The notes: a model not told the origin generated them from the sequence alone. 64,000 bases of DNA from Orthonyx spaldingii (GCA_013397795.1 VZTJ01000079.1:983914-1047913), one strand, 5' to 3'; counted from the stretch's first letter, positions 1-13,810 are shown. Numbers and translations are program-made.

Positions 1-3000
1 ATTCTCTGTTTCATAGATATTATACACAAGCAAAGAGCAAGAAAACATACAGACTTTCTCATTAGTAAATTTGCCTGAAGATTCAGGTTTGTTGGAAAAA
101 CAGGGCGTACAAGGGTGTTGCTGCTATACTACAGTCATGCCAAAGGGCTTTGCTGCAACGACATATATGAATGAAGATTTGGGATGCATTTTACTCTTTG
201 GGTTAGCATTCCTGTTTCTTATTTTTCAGTACATTGTAGACTTAATCATGAAAGAATAACTAATAGATTGACTTTTAATTACAAGTGAAGAGCACAGTTG
301 AAGGAACTTTTGTGAGTTTGGCCAAAAGGAACATTTGCCTTTAAAGTTCAGCATTAAAAATGACACTTCATGGAATTTTTTCATTTTTGCTGGTTTGAGA
401 CACAAGACAAGCTGAAAAAAAAGTCTCAAGCAAGTCAACAAAAAATAAAGTGACCATGGATTAAATTCATATTTTTATATGGTACAGAACTAACCTTTCA
501 AAAGCCATTTTTAAAACGTGTCTCCCATTGAAGGGCAGAGCTGGATACATTGTGGTTATACTTTACTATACAACCTTATCTAGGAAATTGAGATTTGGGG
601 GGATTTGAGAATGGGTTCCCATTGAAATAAGTGTTCCACATACATTAGAAAACACCACAGTTGCTCTGGGAGAGCACTTGCAGGTGTCTCTCCCTGCTAA
701 CCCGCTGGAGCAAGAGCACTGGTGCCGACCCTTTCATTTAAACACCCTAAGATTTAATATTTCTTTGATGTCTTTCTGATCCTTTCTCTTGAGGAACTGA
801 ACGAAGTGAAACCATTACTGTAAACACAGAAGACATTCAGTGATGTTCCAAAGAGCACATTTTTGGCAGCAATAAGCTTTTCCGGATAGCTGCCTGGGAA
901 TTTACAAATCTGTCACATCTGAATCCATTTTGTGAACCTTTTCTTGAGGCTGCACCTGCCTCCCAGAGACGGGGGAAGGGGGGAGGCTGTAGATATGTTA
1001 TCCATTTGCTGATGCTTCATTAGAGCTGAAAGGGAACAGCCACGTGTTATGGTCTGATTATAACACCTTGGGTGGCAAAACGTCGTGTTGCTTGTGAGGG
1101 AGCACTCAGTGAGTCAGTTCTGCCTTCTGTTGTGTTTTCCGTAACCCGGACTATTGCGATGGGTTGTTTTTTTTTCTGAGTGAAGTGTAACTTTCTCCGA
1201 GTTATTCTTGCTGAGAAGAGACAACAAATAGTCAAGTAGTGGAGACTGAGTCACCGAGTAGGGGAAAGATTCCTGGCGCTGCTGTGTTTATCGGGCACTG
1301 GAGCTGCTGCTGGAGTAAAGAGGGCAGCAGCGAGTCACGATCGCGGCATCGCAAGGGGTGGGACTGGGCGTGCAGGTAACACAGCAGAGACAGTTTTGGC
1401 AAGTCTGGAGTGCGAATTGTGCTCACTCATGTTCATGAAGTGCGTGTTTGCTGGTCAAATGCGGGTCACAGTAACTCCTAACTCTGCAAAATTATCCAAG
1501 TGTTTGTCTATAAAACATGAAAGCTTTTTATTGTTAGGATTTGATAGATTGTCTATCGTCCTGTTAGATCCAGGTATAGAAAGTGAATGTAAAGCTTTCT
1601 AGTGTATTTGCAAAGTGAATTGATTATTGTTCCATCTCAGCAGCTCTGGAAATGAAGTTTTTTTAAGAACAACCCAGACCTCTTTGTTGGTTTCTGTCGT
1701 TTCTGTCTGCAGGACATTTTCGCCCCTGACTGCAGCACTCCTGACGCTCGCTGGGGGACGTGACTGTCACAAGAAGACTGCAGCTCACTTGGTTTTAATG
1801 TTTCTCCAGTCCCAGGTACAACCAGTTCGATGTGAGCAGCCCCTTACTGGTGGAGCTGAATGCTCTGAAATGGCAAAGGGGTTCAAAAAGCTCATTTCTT
1901 GGTGACAGCTTTTGGTCAGCCAGAAAAACAAAACCAAACTGATGGAATCTGAATTTAGATTTTTGGATGCAGATGACATTTACAGCCCCTTTGGCTTCAG
2001 TCAGACCTACCAGAGAGGTGCAGATCTGTGAGGAATCAACTGCTTGTGTTCTTTTCTGTTCCGCAGTTTTGGGAGGGATGTCCTAACCCACTGTGTCCCT
2101 ATGGACTTTATTAAAAAACCTCATGGACATAGGTATTTACACACATACAAACACAAATGTATTCTCTAAAACACAAATGCTTTCTAATTCATTTTGAAGG
2201 CATCATTTCAAGGCTGGCAGTGACTTGGTGGCAGACCATCTACTATTTCTTACTAATTCTAATACCTGTTTTTAAACACCTGTTTCTAGTGGGAATAGAA
2301 TAGAGAAAGCCCAGAAAGACTTTAAGGTAAATCCTGAACAGTTCCAAATGTAATTTATGATGTAGCCTCATAGACGCAAATGTGGCTTTATGGATACAGA
2401 AGGCATCTCTACAAATGCAAGGCAGTTCTTTACTAACAAAGAATTAGTAATTTGCAAAGAACTGTCAGGTTTTATTAGCTCTTTTCCATTTTTCATGGCA
2501 TGAACATTTTGCTAAAATAGTTTGAGGCAGCCTAAAGCTTTACCACAAGTATTAGTGACACTCTGTACAGTGTAATCTATCTTCACAGTAATGCACAACA
2601 ATATATTTTGTTCCTTCCCCTGCTTGTTCCTACTCATTCCTGTGCAAATCTCCTGATAAAGGCCTGGGTTTATCTGGGAAGGTACCAATATATATCTCTT
2701 TCACACCTAGCTAAATAATTTTTCACATGGCAGCTTTAAAAGCCTCTGGGCTTATCAGTGGAAAAATGCTTGGAAACAGAGATTTAGTACTTAAATTAGT
2801 TCTATCAGCACTCCTTTCTTTTTTTTTCCTTTTTTTTTTTTTTTTTTTTGTTTGGTGNTTTTTTTTTTTTTTTTGGTTGGCTGGGACTTGTTCTCACAGA
2901 ACTTCAAGCTGGATTATTTGTGTTAAACTTCCTGACTGAATTCCGAACAAGTCATCTTTCCCCACAACGCTGACCTTTAGTATGAGGCCAGTACAATTTT

Positions 3001-6000
3001 AATTTGTTTCAAGTTTTCCTTATAAGCAAGAGAACAAGAAACCATATCCCTCTAAGACCTGGATAGCTAGCTGCATGGCAGAATATTTTCAAATTCTAAG
3101 GAGAAAAAACCCAATAAAGTTGGATATTCCAAACTTGCATTCAAATGGCAAACATCCTGAGTGGGGTTAGCTCTACCCTCTTCCAGGGAACTAGTCTACA
3201 AGCTATGGAAAAACACAGGCTTCGAAGAAAGGTTTAAGTAACTAACCTGATTTTAATCAGGGTTATGCCCTAGTGGAGGCATTGCAGGGCATATTCCAGA
3301 CTTCTGTTGGCTGTTTCTGGCTGTGGTGGGGGCAGAGATGATGACTGGGGCTGTAGTAGCTGAACACATCAGGTGCTGGTGCTGCCCCAGTCTCCTGCTG
3401 GCACGAGCATCTCTTCCCCATGCGGTGAACAGGACCCAGGAAATGGATCTGGCTGAATGAAAACCTTTTTTTCCTGTCTTTCCTTTTTTTCTTTGCTGGA
3501 ATAGTTTTAATCCAGATTGGTTCCCTGACCTGCTCCACAGCACAGCTGCACGACTGCGTGTGCCACCCCACGGGAGGGGGTGAACATAGAACCAAGTGAC
3601 TTGGAAGGCACATGCTGTGCTTTCATTTTATAGCCATGATTAGATACGAGGACAGGAAGTCTCTGTCCTATCATGGCAAGGAATTGCTGTGAAATTAGAT
3701 GGGTTTGACTGAAACAAACCTTGGTAGTTGCCTGTTAGGAAGAAAAGAGAGCAACATGTTTGGTGAGACAGAGCTGAGAGGCCCAGGAGGGCTGGGCAGC
3801 TTGGGTACCCTTGAAGGTAAGGAGATCTGCTTGCTACTCAGCCTAACCCAGAGTACTGAGATGTGCCACAGATAACAGCCACTGGAGAAGCCATAGCCAT
3901 GTCGTTTGTGGGATGTCTTTCCCTGTCTTTATCGGGATAAAAGCGTGTTTCCTGTGTGCAGTTCAGCAGCCGTTTTGTTCTCAGACTTGCTGCTGCCCAT
4001 AACTGGAAGTGCATGATCATGACTTTTGCAGAGACTTGGCTTTTGTTCCTCCTTGCTGGACACTTGGTCTCAGCTGCACTTGTGGGACTGCAGAGGACAG
4101 TCCCAGATGTGGGGAAGTGATTTTTTTCCAGCACTAGGTGGCTGTATGGCATTCTGCAGTGTCCTGTACACAAGTATTTTTAAAGTTGGGAAGTGCGCCA
4201 TTCTCAAATGGAAGGGCTTCTGTGTTTTCACACCTCTTCTTCAGCATCATCTTTTTGAAACTTTAAAAATCAAGGAACGAAGACATTTTAATTGTATAAG
4301 CTTGTCACTGGCTGCAGACACTTTTATCTGTGTGGAGCTGAGGTAGGCATGCAGCCCACCACAAAAGTGATGCTGGTGACTGGGCTGTGATGGCTGCAGT
4401 TGGGTGGCATTGCTGCTTTTTGCTTAGAGGCCTGGATATGAACACTCAAGGGAGAGTCTGCATGTGCAATATCTGGTCTGGATCTCTCCAAATCATCCTG
4501 CTACTTGGAGACCACACGGTGCTCCCCATGGAACACGAGGAGGGTCAGGAGGGTGGTGTCCACCCCGCCAGGGGACACAGGGCAGTGGGTCTGTCCTTGA
4601 CTTCTGGTGATCCTCAGGTGTCCTGAGGGGTGGGGAGCTGCACCAAGCTTTGCTCATGGACCAAGCATTGAGAGGATTAAGTTGTCCCAAGACCTGGCTG
4701 TGCCCCATGATGAGTGGCTTTGCCAAGGCCAACGCATTCCCCCAGGAGATGTGCTCCGCTGCTGTTTTTCATGAAGCCGAGCTCAGAGAAGCAATTCGTC
4801 TCCAAGTGAAAGGCAGGCACTTGTTTTCCTCACAGCACTGCCTCCTCTCCTTGCTCTTTTCTCTGCCGTGCTCTAGTCTCTGTACATTTCCCTGCCCATG
4901 TCCTTCCCCTCTCATTAGCAATGAACAAGAACTAGGTTTTGGCTTAAATATGAATATAAAACCCCGGTGTAGTGGTTTGAGGAATCCTACATGCATAAAG
5001 GCTGATGCACAAGAGGTTTGACGATGCTCAGTGGTGCGTCTGGTTATTTCTTCGCAGTGAACAGCAGTTTTCAGAACCTTTCACAACTAAAATCCTTTAT
5101 GTGTTTGAGCTTCACCTTCTGAATATTTTGTGGTGATTGAAGCTCCTGTAGTTTTCTTCTTCTCCAGAGCTCTCTGGGGTGAAATTTGTGCAACTCCACA
5201 CCAAAAAATGTGATGATACTGAACATTAATTTTGCATTTCCATGGTGGCACATCCAGTGTGATGATACATATTTTTAAAGGAAGAGGCCTAGATGAGGAT
5301 TAAAGATCTTGGGATGTTCAAAGCTGCTGTAAATGCATAAGGTGAGACACCTAATGAATTAGCAGGTCTGCTGAAATTGTTTATTAAGCCACTAAGTCTA
5401 GGAGCACAATAATACATTAGGTCTCCGTTGTGCTGGGTACTGTATGTGGGTAGCAAAAGGTTGGTTTAGGCCCCCAGATGTTTTTTGTAACTCTGCTGAA
5501 ATTCTTAAATGATGTCACTTCGCAGCCTTGTTTCATGCTTGTTTTCTCTGAATGGTTTTGAATGAAGATCCCCAGGACATAAGAGTAATGTGCAGGAGTA
5601 TTTGTCCCCAGGATTTTGCACAGTTGATCAGACGTGAAAAGGAGACGCTGCAGTGACTCATCTGACCTTGCAGACCCAAGACTCAGAGTGCCGACAGTGG
5701 TCTCTCGCTAAGGTCCCCATCAGAAGAATGCAAAGCATTCCACAAGCTTTCGTCAACAATTCTAGATAGCAGCCAGCAATTTTCTCACCAGTGTTACATA
5801 AAACCGACAGGGAAAGCAAAAGACAAATTGAGTAAATTATTGCAAACTGCTTATGGAATCTCTTTAATTTATACCTAGCAACATAAACCCACTGTGGGAA
5901 TGGTAGCACTAAGGATGGCTGTGATAGGTTTTTTTTTTCATTTTATTTCTTTTATTTTTAATGAGGACAGCTTTCAGTGTTAGACATAAAAATTCTTCCT

Positions 6001-8751
6001 ATAGCAGAACTGCTAATACATTAGGCCAAACTTTTGGCAATACTGAAAGATTTGCTGGTGTTTTTGCTTGTAAACCTGTAGAGTTGCAAGACTGTGTTCC
6101 TCGTAATTAAAAACTTTTTTCCCCTCAGAAACTTACTATCCACATTTAAGCAGGATAGACAGATACAGGTCATAGCCATAGCATGTTACCATCTCTAATT
6201 GGCAAAATTAATTTAACCATAACAGCAGATGAAGGTATTAGGGAGGGATTTAAAGGAGGATAATGAAGTAAATAACTTCACAGTTCCTTCTAAATGCCAA
6301 TCCTCTATAATCAGGAAAGGCCTTTTAGGAGCAAGCCCGTGAGCACAAGCAGGCAGTGGGAGAGGGCACCCTGGAAGCTCAGAGCTGGGCTGGGCCGGGT
6401 CACCACTGCTCACAGGGTGCTGGGAGCTCCCAGCTCCGGCCAGGGAACACCAGCCAGCCCTGAGAGCAGAGCAGAGCGAGGAGAGAGCCTCTGTGCTGCC
6501 TTATCCAGCCCAAGCACTCATATACATCTAAATTACTGCCTTGGAATAGCATTAATGGAGAAGTAGCTGGGCTAGAGCTTGGGGTTTTTTTGGAGGGGGA
6601 GGGAAAGTCAGTTTGTTTCAGTGTCTAATTTTATATTGGAAGCAAACTCTCTTGCTTGCCCTCTGAAGGCAGCAGCTGAGCCTGATGTGTCTCTGGGGGG
6701 GCAGCAGTGCTGGCCGGAAACGGCCTGCCAGGGCTGCTCTGGGATTTGTTTTCTTTTGATTATGGGAAAAATAACCCGAGATATTTCTGTGCATACAGAG
6801 CATTCTTAATGACTGACAAATCTGTTGTCAAGTAGGCGCAAGGGGGAAGTGCCATCTTGAAAGACGACACAAATATGTTTGAATCAGGCTTAAAAACCCA
6901 AACAAACTTATTTTTAGTGACTTCCAGAAGCTTCTACTATCAGAAAATGAAAAAAAAGATGAGATAGCTGCACAGTTAAACCTGGCCTTGCTGCGGTGGG
7001 ACTTGGTGGAGTTCACTGCAGTTCACAGCAGCAGGCAGCAGGGTCTCCTCCTCAGATAACCATCACTGATCTCCTCCAGGCAGGAACACAGCAGGCCTCT
7101 GGGAGGCCTCTGGGGGTTCCTCACACAGTGTGGGGGGCTCAATGATTTCTTGTGCTGGCCTTCAGCTTCCAACAGCCACTTAGGCAGAGGAGGAGAGGTA
7201 CTGGAGGTGCTGTTCTTGCCTTTCTAGAAAGTGCTCACATGGTAGCTGGCTTTGCTGGGCACACCAGGAAGCACTGGGAAGGACAGAGAATGCTCCTCAA
7301 GAGTATCTGCTTTGAAATAACTTTGGTATTTTTGCTGGAAAAGGTCCTCTGGTGACATTCCCACGTCCTTCAAAGTTGGTGCACTTGGCACCATGCAGGA
7401 GGCTGAGCAATGGCTGACTACTCTTCAATCAGCCCCTGGCTGGGTCACCTCTGGCTCTCCCACCTTTTGTCCATGTTTACTTTAGTTCTACATGCTGCAG
7501 CTTTTTTATTCCAGCTGAGACCCAAATACAGCAAACCCCAGGAGGGTTCATCTTGCTGTGCTCACAGGCCTGGGCTTTGCTGGGGGAGGCTGTGGGGCAG
7601 CATCCAGAAACAACCCCCAGAGCAGCACTGCAGCTTGGTCCCCATCCCTGGCCACAGCCTGGCCCCGGGCTGTGCCCTGCCATGGCCACAGTGGGAATTG
7701 CCTGACCTTGGGTGTGGACCTGCAGCTCAGACAGGGACAGCTTCCTCCTGGTGAAACAGGAGGTTTGGTACACTTCAGGTGGAGATGGAGTGAGGAGTAA
7801 CCACTGTCACAGTGAGAGGAAATGTGCTTATGTACATTTATGTACATTATGTAAGTGGTGTTATCACCTGCGTCTAAAGGCTAATATTGGGAAACATGTA
7901 AAATACTCTGTAACCCTTTGTCAGTGAATCTGATGTGACCTGCTTCCCTCTAACAGGAGAACTTTGCACACAACAGACCTTCAGCCCACTTACACCTCCA
8001 CATGTGGATTTTTAAATTGTATATATTGAGTACAGTATTTGCAGTGAGTACATATAAACAGGGGCTTTTTTGAGGTGGGAGGTGTTCTAAGGACAAACAA
8101 AACCTTTGCCCTCTTCACGAGCAGATACAAAGGACAACGTGCAGCAACAATAAACTGCTGAGATTTTGGACAAAGCACGCAGAGACTGCTCATGCACCAC
8201 AGCAAGAGAGCTCTGCTGTTCTTCACAAACGGGGGGCAGCTGGCATGTCACACACAGCCGGGCTCGCCTGGTCTCTCCTGTCACACCACAGCACTGCTGA
8301 GTCTCTGCAGCAACCTCTCTGCAAAGAGAGTGCTGCTCTCTTTGGGGCTGCACGTTCAGACACAAGGCTGCAATTGAAGATCCAGCTCAAGGAAAACAGT
8401 AGCCTTTGGTACCTCCTCCTTTGTCCTCCCTGACTGTGCCTGCTAAGCCTGCAAGCAAATTCCTGCTGCAGGAGATCCTTGGACCTAGGTGTCAATAAAG
8501 CCATAAAACTTTTGGGAAAGGTGATATGGAAATTACTGACTGCAGTGCAGTAGGTGCCTAACTGCACACTATCTTTTGGCTCATCAACAAAGGAAAATAT
8601 TCCATCTTTGAAGATATTGTGATTAATGCAAAAAAAAAAAAATCAGTTAAATTATACCCTGAAATCCATTATGCTTTATCAAAGCATTGTCTGGTGGCTG
8701 CCAGACCCATTTTTTTTAGCAGGTTTTCTTCTGTATGTTGCAGAATAAAAT
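1..8751. other. 3' flanking DNA without a recognisable gene
   Basis: I see no open frame here that resembles a known protein and no CR1 or LTR copy. Open frames are below 130 codons and lack family motifs. The stretch is AT-rich with scattered GC-richer patches, for example around 660-720, 1250-1380, 7020-7140 and 7550-7740. It contains a long poly-T tract at about 2814-2874. It lies downstream of the minus-strand WTIP gene. It may be intergenic or an intron of another gene; the sequence alone does not decide. Confidence 0.5.
2814..2874. repeat. poly-T low-complexity tract with an ambiguous base
   Basis: Nearly pure T with a few C and G interruptions. One N sits at 2858, which suggests the base caller or assembler could not resolve the homopolymer. 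On the minus strand it would be a poly-A tail, but I see no recognisable retrotransposon body next to it. Confidence 0.85.
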
Positions 8752-8868
8752 GAGAATCACAGAACCTTAGAGGTAGGAATAGACCTTAAAGATCATCAAG
8801 TCCCAACCATCCCTGCCATGTGCAGGAACACCTCCCACTACATCAGGTTGCTCAAAACCTTATCCAAG
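8752..8868 (-). mobile_element. CR1 LINE 3'-end fragment
   Basis: The plus strand reads as the reverse complement of an avian CR1 tail. It begins with an 'agaatcacagaa' type terminus, followed by 'gaccttaaagatcatcaag', 'ccctgccatg' and 'cacctcccacta', and ends near 'ggttgctcaaaacctta'. This is the usual order for a CR1 3' end inserted in minus orientation. Only about 115 bp remain, a 5'-truncated dead copy. The exact subfamily was not determined. Confidence 0.88.
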
Positions 8869-11159
8869 AAACATTAAAAGAAAACTTTGTCTTGCTCCAC
8901 CTTCCTTCTTTTCTGATTCTGTTTGAATGGCACATTCTTTAAGGACGTCTTCTTCATTTCAGAGGCATTCATGGACTCTTCCATACAGACATTTTTGTTA
9001 ATTTTCCCCTGTTCTGATGGGGCTTCTGGAAAATGATTGGCCAGTTATATATTAACTGGCAATACATTTTAAAAATAGGTTTTCTGGCTTTAAAAATAAG
9101 TTTTGATCTAGAGATTTGAAAATGTGCTGTGGGTAGGAGAGCAGCTAGCAGCTGATTGCAAGGAGAGTAAGTAATTAAAAAAAAAGGTTACAAATATTTT
9201 CTTTTAAATAGAGAATGAACTAACATTTATAGCCAAGTAAAGGCAAATCTAAATACAGCTGCATGTCTGTCACTTTTACCATTAACTGCAGTATATTGGG
9301 GTGATAAAAGAACAATGAGCCAAATAAACTGCAGCTACAGCTTTTATGGGTGAGGAATGTAGGTAGCAAATGAACTATGCCACAAGATAAGACATCACTA
9401 GAAGTAGCAGAATGTGTCTAAAGTGACCATAATGTTTGTTGGACCAAGACTTGCCATTTTTACAAAAAGATTCACGTGTGACAGCTCCAGCCTTGTGCCC
9501 AGCCAGCTTCCTCTTCTCCCTTGCTGGGAAATGCCCTGATAAGGAATGGAAAGGAAATGGTGCAGAAAGCTGTGATGCCTTTTTTCTTTCCTATTCTTTT
9601 GCTGATTTAGGAAGAAGTGAGAAAAAGGATGAACTCTCAGGTGAGCCCAGGCACAGCCATGTGTGGAGGAATGTCATCACCATCCTTTTGGAAGACAGGC
9701 AGCAACGCCTGATGCAGGACACTGGTCCTTTTTTTTGCCTCACCAAAGAAGCTCTGTGGAAAAAAAAATCTTTGGGAGCCATGTCCACTGATACAGGTAA
9801 GTGCAGTTAAACATGTGGTTTGCAGGTATTGCAGCTAAGTCTTGTTATTCTCTCCTTGGCACTGCACCCTGCCACACAGGCCATTTTAATTTTCTGCCCT
9901 ACTCCTCTGTGTATCCATCCACAGTGTGTGAGCTTTGAAAACTTCAGGTCAAGACACTGAGGTGAGATCAGAGCCCCACAATACCTGACTTCACAGAGCA
10001 GAATTTACCACTGCTTTACTTCCCTCTGATAAGCTTGTTGCATTTGACTCACGAAGCTTTCAGCTGCAGGACTGAGATGGTAAAAGACACAGCTTGGTAC
10101 AGTGATCTTCTCTCCTGTGCCAATGCCCTTAGGGGACTCTCAGTCAGCATCACCCAGCACAGTGCCAGGGTCAGCAGTGCCAGGCCCACTGACACCGTGC
10201 GTGTCACTGTTCCCTTCCTGTGCTGGAAGCACTGAGGGTGTCTCTGGCTTTCATTTGCCTCGCCTCAGCAGCCAGTAATTAACTGATCAGTTGGCTTTAA
10301 CATTCCTGCGATAGTTTAAATGTGCCAAATTTTTAATGAACATTTTTTTTTTGGATACTCCACTTAACCACTTGAATTACTGTGACTAACCAAAGCAGAC
10401 CTTGTTCTTCGAGGCAATGACTTCCCAGACATGTACATACAAATGAGGGGGTTAGAGGATTTCTTTTTTCAGCTGTGATGCAAACCTTTAAGAATTTGTT
10501 CTTAAATGTGTTTCTGGATAGATACTTTGTCACTTCTGGCAAATCAGATCTCCTCATGGCTTCTTACTTTTTGTACAGTTTTCAGGTTGTATTTCTCCTA
10601 TGCTCTTTGTGTGAGCACAGTGATCTATGCTCTCTGATGTTGTGTATTGTCTTCAGATGGGACAGAAACCGACAGCACAGGGACAGTGCAGGTACTGCAG
10701 ACACGAGCTAGTTCTTAATACGTGTTCTTAAACAATATGGGAACTTAGGTTTGTTGTCTCTTTCTATGTTAAGAGATGGTGAGAATTGTATCAGGCACTA
10801 GGATAGGATCTCAAATGAATTTTGAAGAGGAAGAAAATATTTTTTGTGTTCTGGAGTTTTACCACAAGTTATGGTGAACTCCACAGCTTTTAAAATACAT
10901 AAATCAGCTGCTGATGAGCCCAGTGGTGGTGACCAAGGGGTGACCTGCAGTTTATTCCAGAAACCAATGCCCTCTGTTTAAAGGGTGATATTTTCATGTC
11001 CAGCTTAGACACCCAGCGAAGACTGTCGTCTCCTACTCCATGTCCAGTAGCTCTTGCTCGCCATTTCCAGACCTTGCTTAGCAGTTCCTCCTTCAAATTT
11101 TCTTATCTGCAAGTTGCCACAAGCGTGAGGCCTGTTGCACCAACTGGGATCATAGTTTT
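8869..11159. other. unique flanking DNA between two CR1 copies
   Basis: No protein family is recognisable. The plus strand has a 124-codon open frame (9436-9810) containing two segments bounded by good-looking splice acceptors and donors; a third such segment lies at 10657-10691. They are listed separately as a weak candidate. Otherwise the DNA is AT-rich with short A and T runs. Confidence 0.45.
9611..10691 (+). other. weak candidate: three phase-matched exon-like segments
   Basis: Three short segments have AG/GT borders: 9611-9640 (30 bp, after a long pyrimidine tract ending in ttgctgatttag, before gtgagc), 9749-9796 (48 bp, after a T-rich tract ending in caccaaag, before gtaagt) and 10657-10691 (35 bp, after tgtcttcag, before gtactg). 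The first two junctions both have phase 1, and the joined frame has no stop. The joined product would be a lysine-rich stretch followed by an acidic, threonine-rich stretch. I do not recognise it. Short splice-like segments arise often by chance, and no first or last exon is apparent, so this may be nothing or part of a non-coding transcript. Confidence 0.15.
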
Positions 11160-11966
11160 AGCAAATTCAGCTAAATTCAATGATGACATCAAGTTGGTGG
11201 GAGTGTTGATCTACTGGAGAGTAGGAGGCTCTGCTGAGGGATCAGGACAGGTTGGATGGATGGGCTGAGGCCATTGGTGTGAAGGTCAACAAGGTGAAAT
11301 GCTGGATCCTGTCCTTGGGTCACAAGAAGCCCCTGCAGTGCAACAGGCTGGGGCAGAGGGGCTGGAAATCTGCACACAGGGAAAGGCCCTGGGGGTGCTG
11401 GTGGCAGTGGCTGAACATGAGCCCAGGAGTGCCCACGTGGGCATCAGGACCAGGGAAGTGATTTCCCACCCTGCTCTTGGCACTGGTGAGGCCACACCCT
11501 GAGTGCTGTGTCCAGTTATGGGCCCCTCAGTACAGGACAGACCTGGAGGGGCTGGAGCATGTCCAGGAAAGGGAACAGAGCTGGGAAGGGGCTGGAGACC
11601 CAGAAGCAGCTGAGGGAGCTGGGAAAGGGGCTCAGCCTGGAGAAAAGGAGGCTCAGGGGGGACCTTGTGGCTCTGCACAACTCCCTGACAGGAGGGGGCA
11701 GCCGGGGGGGTCAGCTGTGCTCCCATGGAGAAAGGGACAGGACAAGGGGAAATGGCCTCAAGTTTTGCTAAGTGAGGTTTAGGTAGGGAAAATATCTTCG
11801 CAGAAGAGGCTGTCAAGCACTGGCATAACTATTCCTGGGCAGATACAGAAGATGTGTGGATGTGGCATTCGGGGACATGGGTTGGTTGAGGCCTTGGTCG
11901 TGTTGGGTTAATGGTTGGACTCAATGATCTTAGAGGTCTTTGCCAAACTAAATAATTCTGTGATTT
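11160..11966 (+). mobile_element. CR1 LINE 3' region, degenerate
   Basis: A plus-strand CR1 copy about 800 bp long. The first 140 bp resemble the end of the CR1 reverse-transcriptase reading frame ('gatgacatcaagttggtgggag', 'tggatgggctgaggcc'). The middle has the usual 'gggtcacaagaagcccctgcag', 'acctggaggggctggagc' and 'ctcagcctggagaaaaggaggctcag' blocks. The 3' end reads 'ggttggactcaatgatctta' and finishes near 'aattctgtgattt', which is the typical avian CR1 terminus. The reading frame is broken by indels, so the copy is 5'-truncated and inactive. Open frames on both strands within it, such as 11286-11816, are by-products. Confidence 0.93.
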
Positions 11967-13789
11967 ATGAGCACACCCATTGCTTTGAGTGGGTGTGTGT
12001 ATGTGTGTGTTGATGGTGAGGTGTTGCATCAAATGGCATCTTGCCCAGCCTCATTTATTCTGAGTCTATGAACTGTGGGGACTAAAAGCTGAGTAAAAGA
12101 GTTTGAGCTGAAGACAGCCTCACCAGCCTAGCTCACATATTCCTAATAGTTTCCATAACTAGCCAAATGTCTCTGGCTCAGTCCTGGGATGACCTGGCAG
12201 AATCTTGGTTCTGTGCAGTAGCTGCAAGGTGAGGGGTACAGCCCTGGGGATTGTAAGGTGGAAGAGCAGGGCTGGCAAAGCCCTCCCAAATCATCTGCAT
12301 GCCAGGTTGAGCAGCCATGGGATTCAGCAGTGTCAGTACACACGGGCTGGGGCTTGGCTGCCATGCCAGGGACCCAGCACAGTGCCAGGGACCCAGCACA
12401 GGGCAGCCTTTGGTGCTGCTCCCCTGGGAGCTGGGGCCTGACTCACACCCATCCTGCCGTGAATGAGTGTTCATTTTGCCAGCATGTGTTTTCTGCATGG
12501 AGGCCCACATGGGACGGTTAAGATTTTTAAGTACTCTGTTCTTTTCAGTCAGGCTGATTATGAGTTGGTGTAAATTCTTGCTGCATTAAGATGTCCTAGA
12601 TTTTTATTAAGTACATTTGTGTTACCCATGTAATAAGGCCCTGTTAAAATGCTTTGCGTTGGCCAGTCTGTGTGCCTTTTTTTTTTCTTCAAGGAGGGCA
12701 TGAATTGCTCATTTTGAATGAATTTTTTAAAAACAATGTGAGAAAACAGCACATATATATGAAGGCCCTACAGAAGTATGGTACATCTGTTTCAAAGCAC
12801 CAAAGTGCAGACTGTGTCCCTAAAACAATTGTGGCATTTGTAACTCTTTCCATTCTTACTGTGCAGAAGAAAAATTTGCCAAAATAGCCATGGTAGGAAA
12901 ACCTCCAGGAAGTTTCTTTTCCAGCTGTGAAGTCATTTGGGCTTTGCGAAGCCAGGGTGGCAGAGCCCCTCTGATGGGAGGGTGGCCACACACCCAAATA
13001 GCAGCTTGTGAGTGTTTGATGTCTGCCAGTTACTGGAAGGAAGAATATTCACCAGGAGAGCAGACTGAGCAGCCCAATGGAAAGGAAGGGCACTGAATAT
13101 GAGGAAAGAAGGAAGAAACTGGCTGTTGTCCTCTCTCCCCAGGCCAGCTGGAGACAAGACACCATTGCCCTTTCTGCCCGACAGACACAGCTGCGCTTGC
13201 GGGACCACGGGTGAGGAAGGAAAACGTGACCAGGCCCCATCTGTGCCATGAAACTGGAGACAGGACAGTGGCAAAAAGCTTCAGAATGGCAAAACAGATA
13301 AACATGCATCTCTTTGATCCTATCAGAGCTCTGGCCACAGTTTTGGATTACTGTGACTTAGCAAGAATACAGAGAAAATTCCCCAAACCAAGGTCCAAGT
13401 TCTTCAAGCTGTCTAAGTTCACAGCCCAGGCAAATACTTCTTTTGTGGGACACTCCAAAAAATAATGGGAGTTTTGAAAAGGAAGTGTTCCTCAATACTG
13501 ACTGTCTGACATGTGAACTAGCCAGACTGGTTAAAGCTTAATTAAAAAGTGCCAGAGTGACTAAATTATTTTCTAAGTGCAGCTGCAGAATGTTAGCTGT
13601 GGGCATATTTTAGACCTTAATTAGTAACACTTGCACTAGAGGACCAACATCTTTCATGAATGCAGCTGCAATCAATTAATATCAGTTAGGCATTTCTGTA
13701 GGCAATACCAGAGTTCCTGAAAATTGTTTTAGTGCCCACCTAGATTAAAAAAAACCCAAACAAATCTTACATGCAACAAACTACAGAAC
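11967..13789. other. unique DNA 3' of WTIP
   Basis: No gene or repeat family is recognisable. There is a 19-bp direct duplication around 12366-12403 (gccagggacccagcacag...). Small open frames such as 13211-13465 on the plus strand have no known motif or plausible splice context. The region lies just past the most distal candidate WTIP polyadenylation signal. Confidence 0.45.
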
Positions 13790-13810
13790 CAAAGATAACT
13801 ACAAAACGTC

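Noticed and set aside
9436..9810. 124-codon plus-strand open frame as a single-exon gene
   Set aside because: No domain, and it contains internal splice-like sites; reported only as a weak candidate chain.
11286..11816. 176-codon minus-strand open frame
   Set aside because: It is the antisense of a degenerate CR1 LINE and has no domain of its own.
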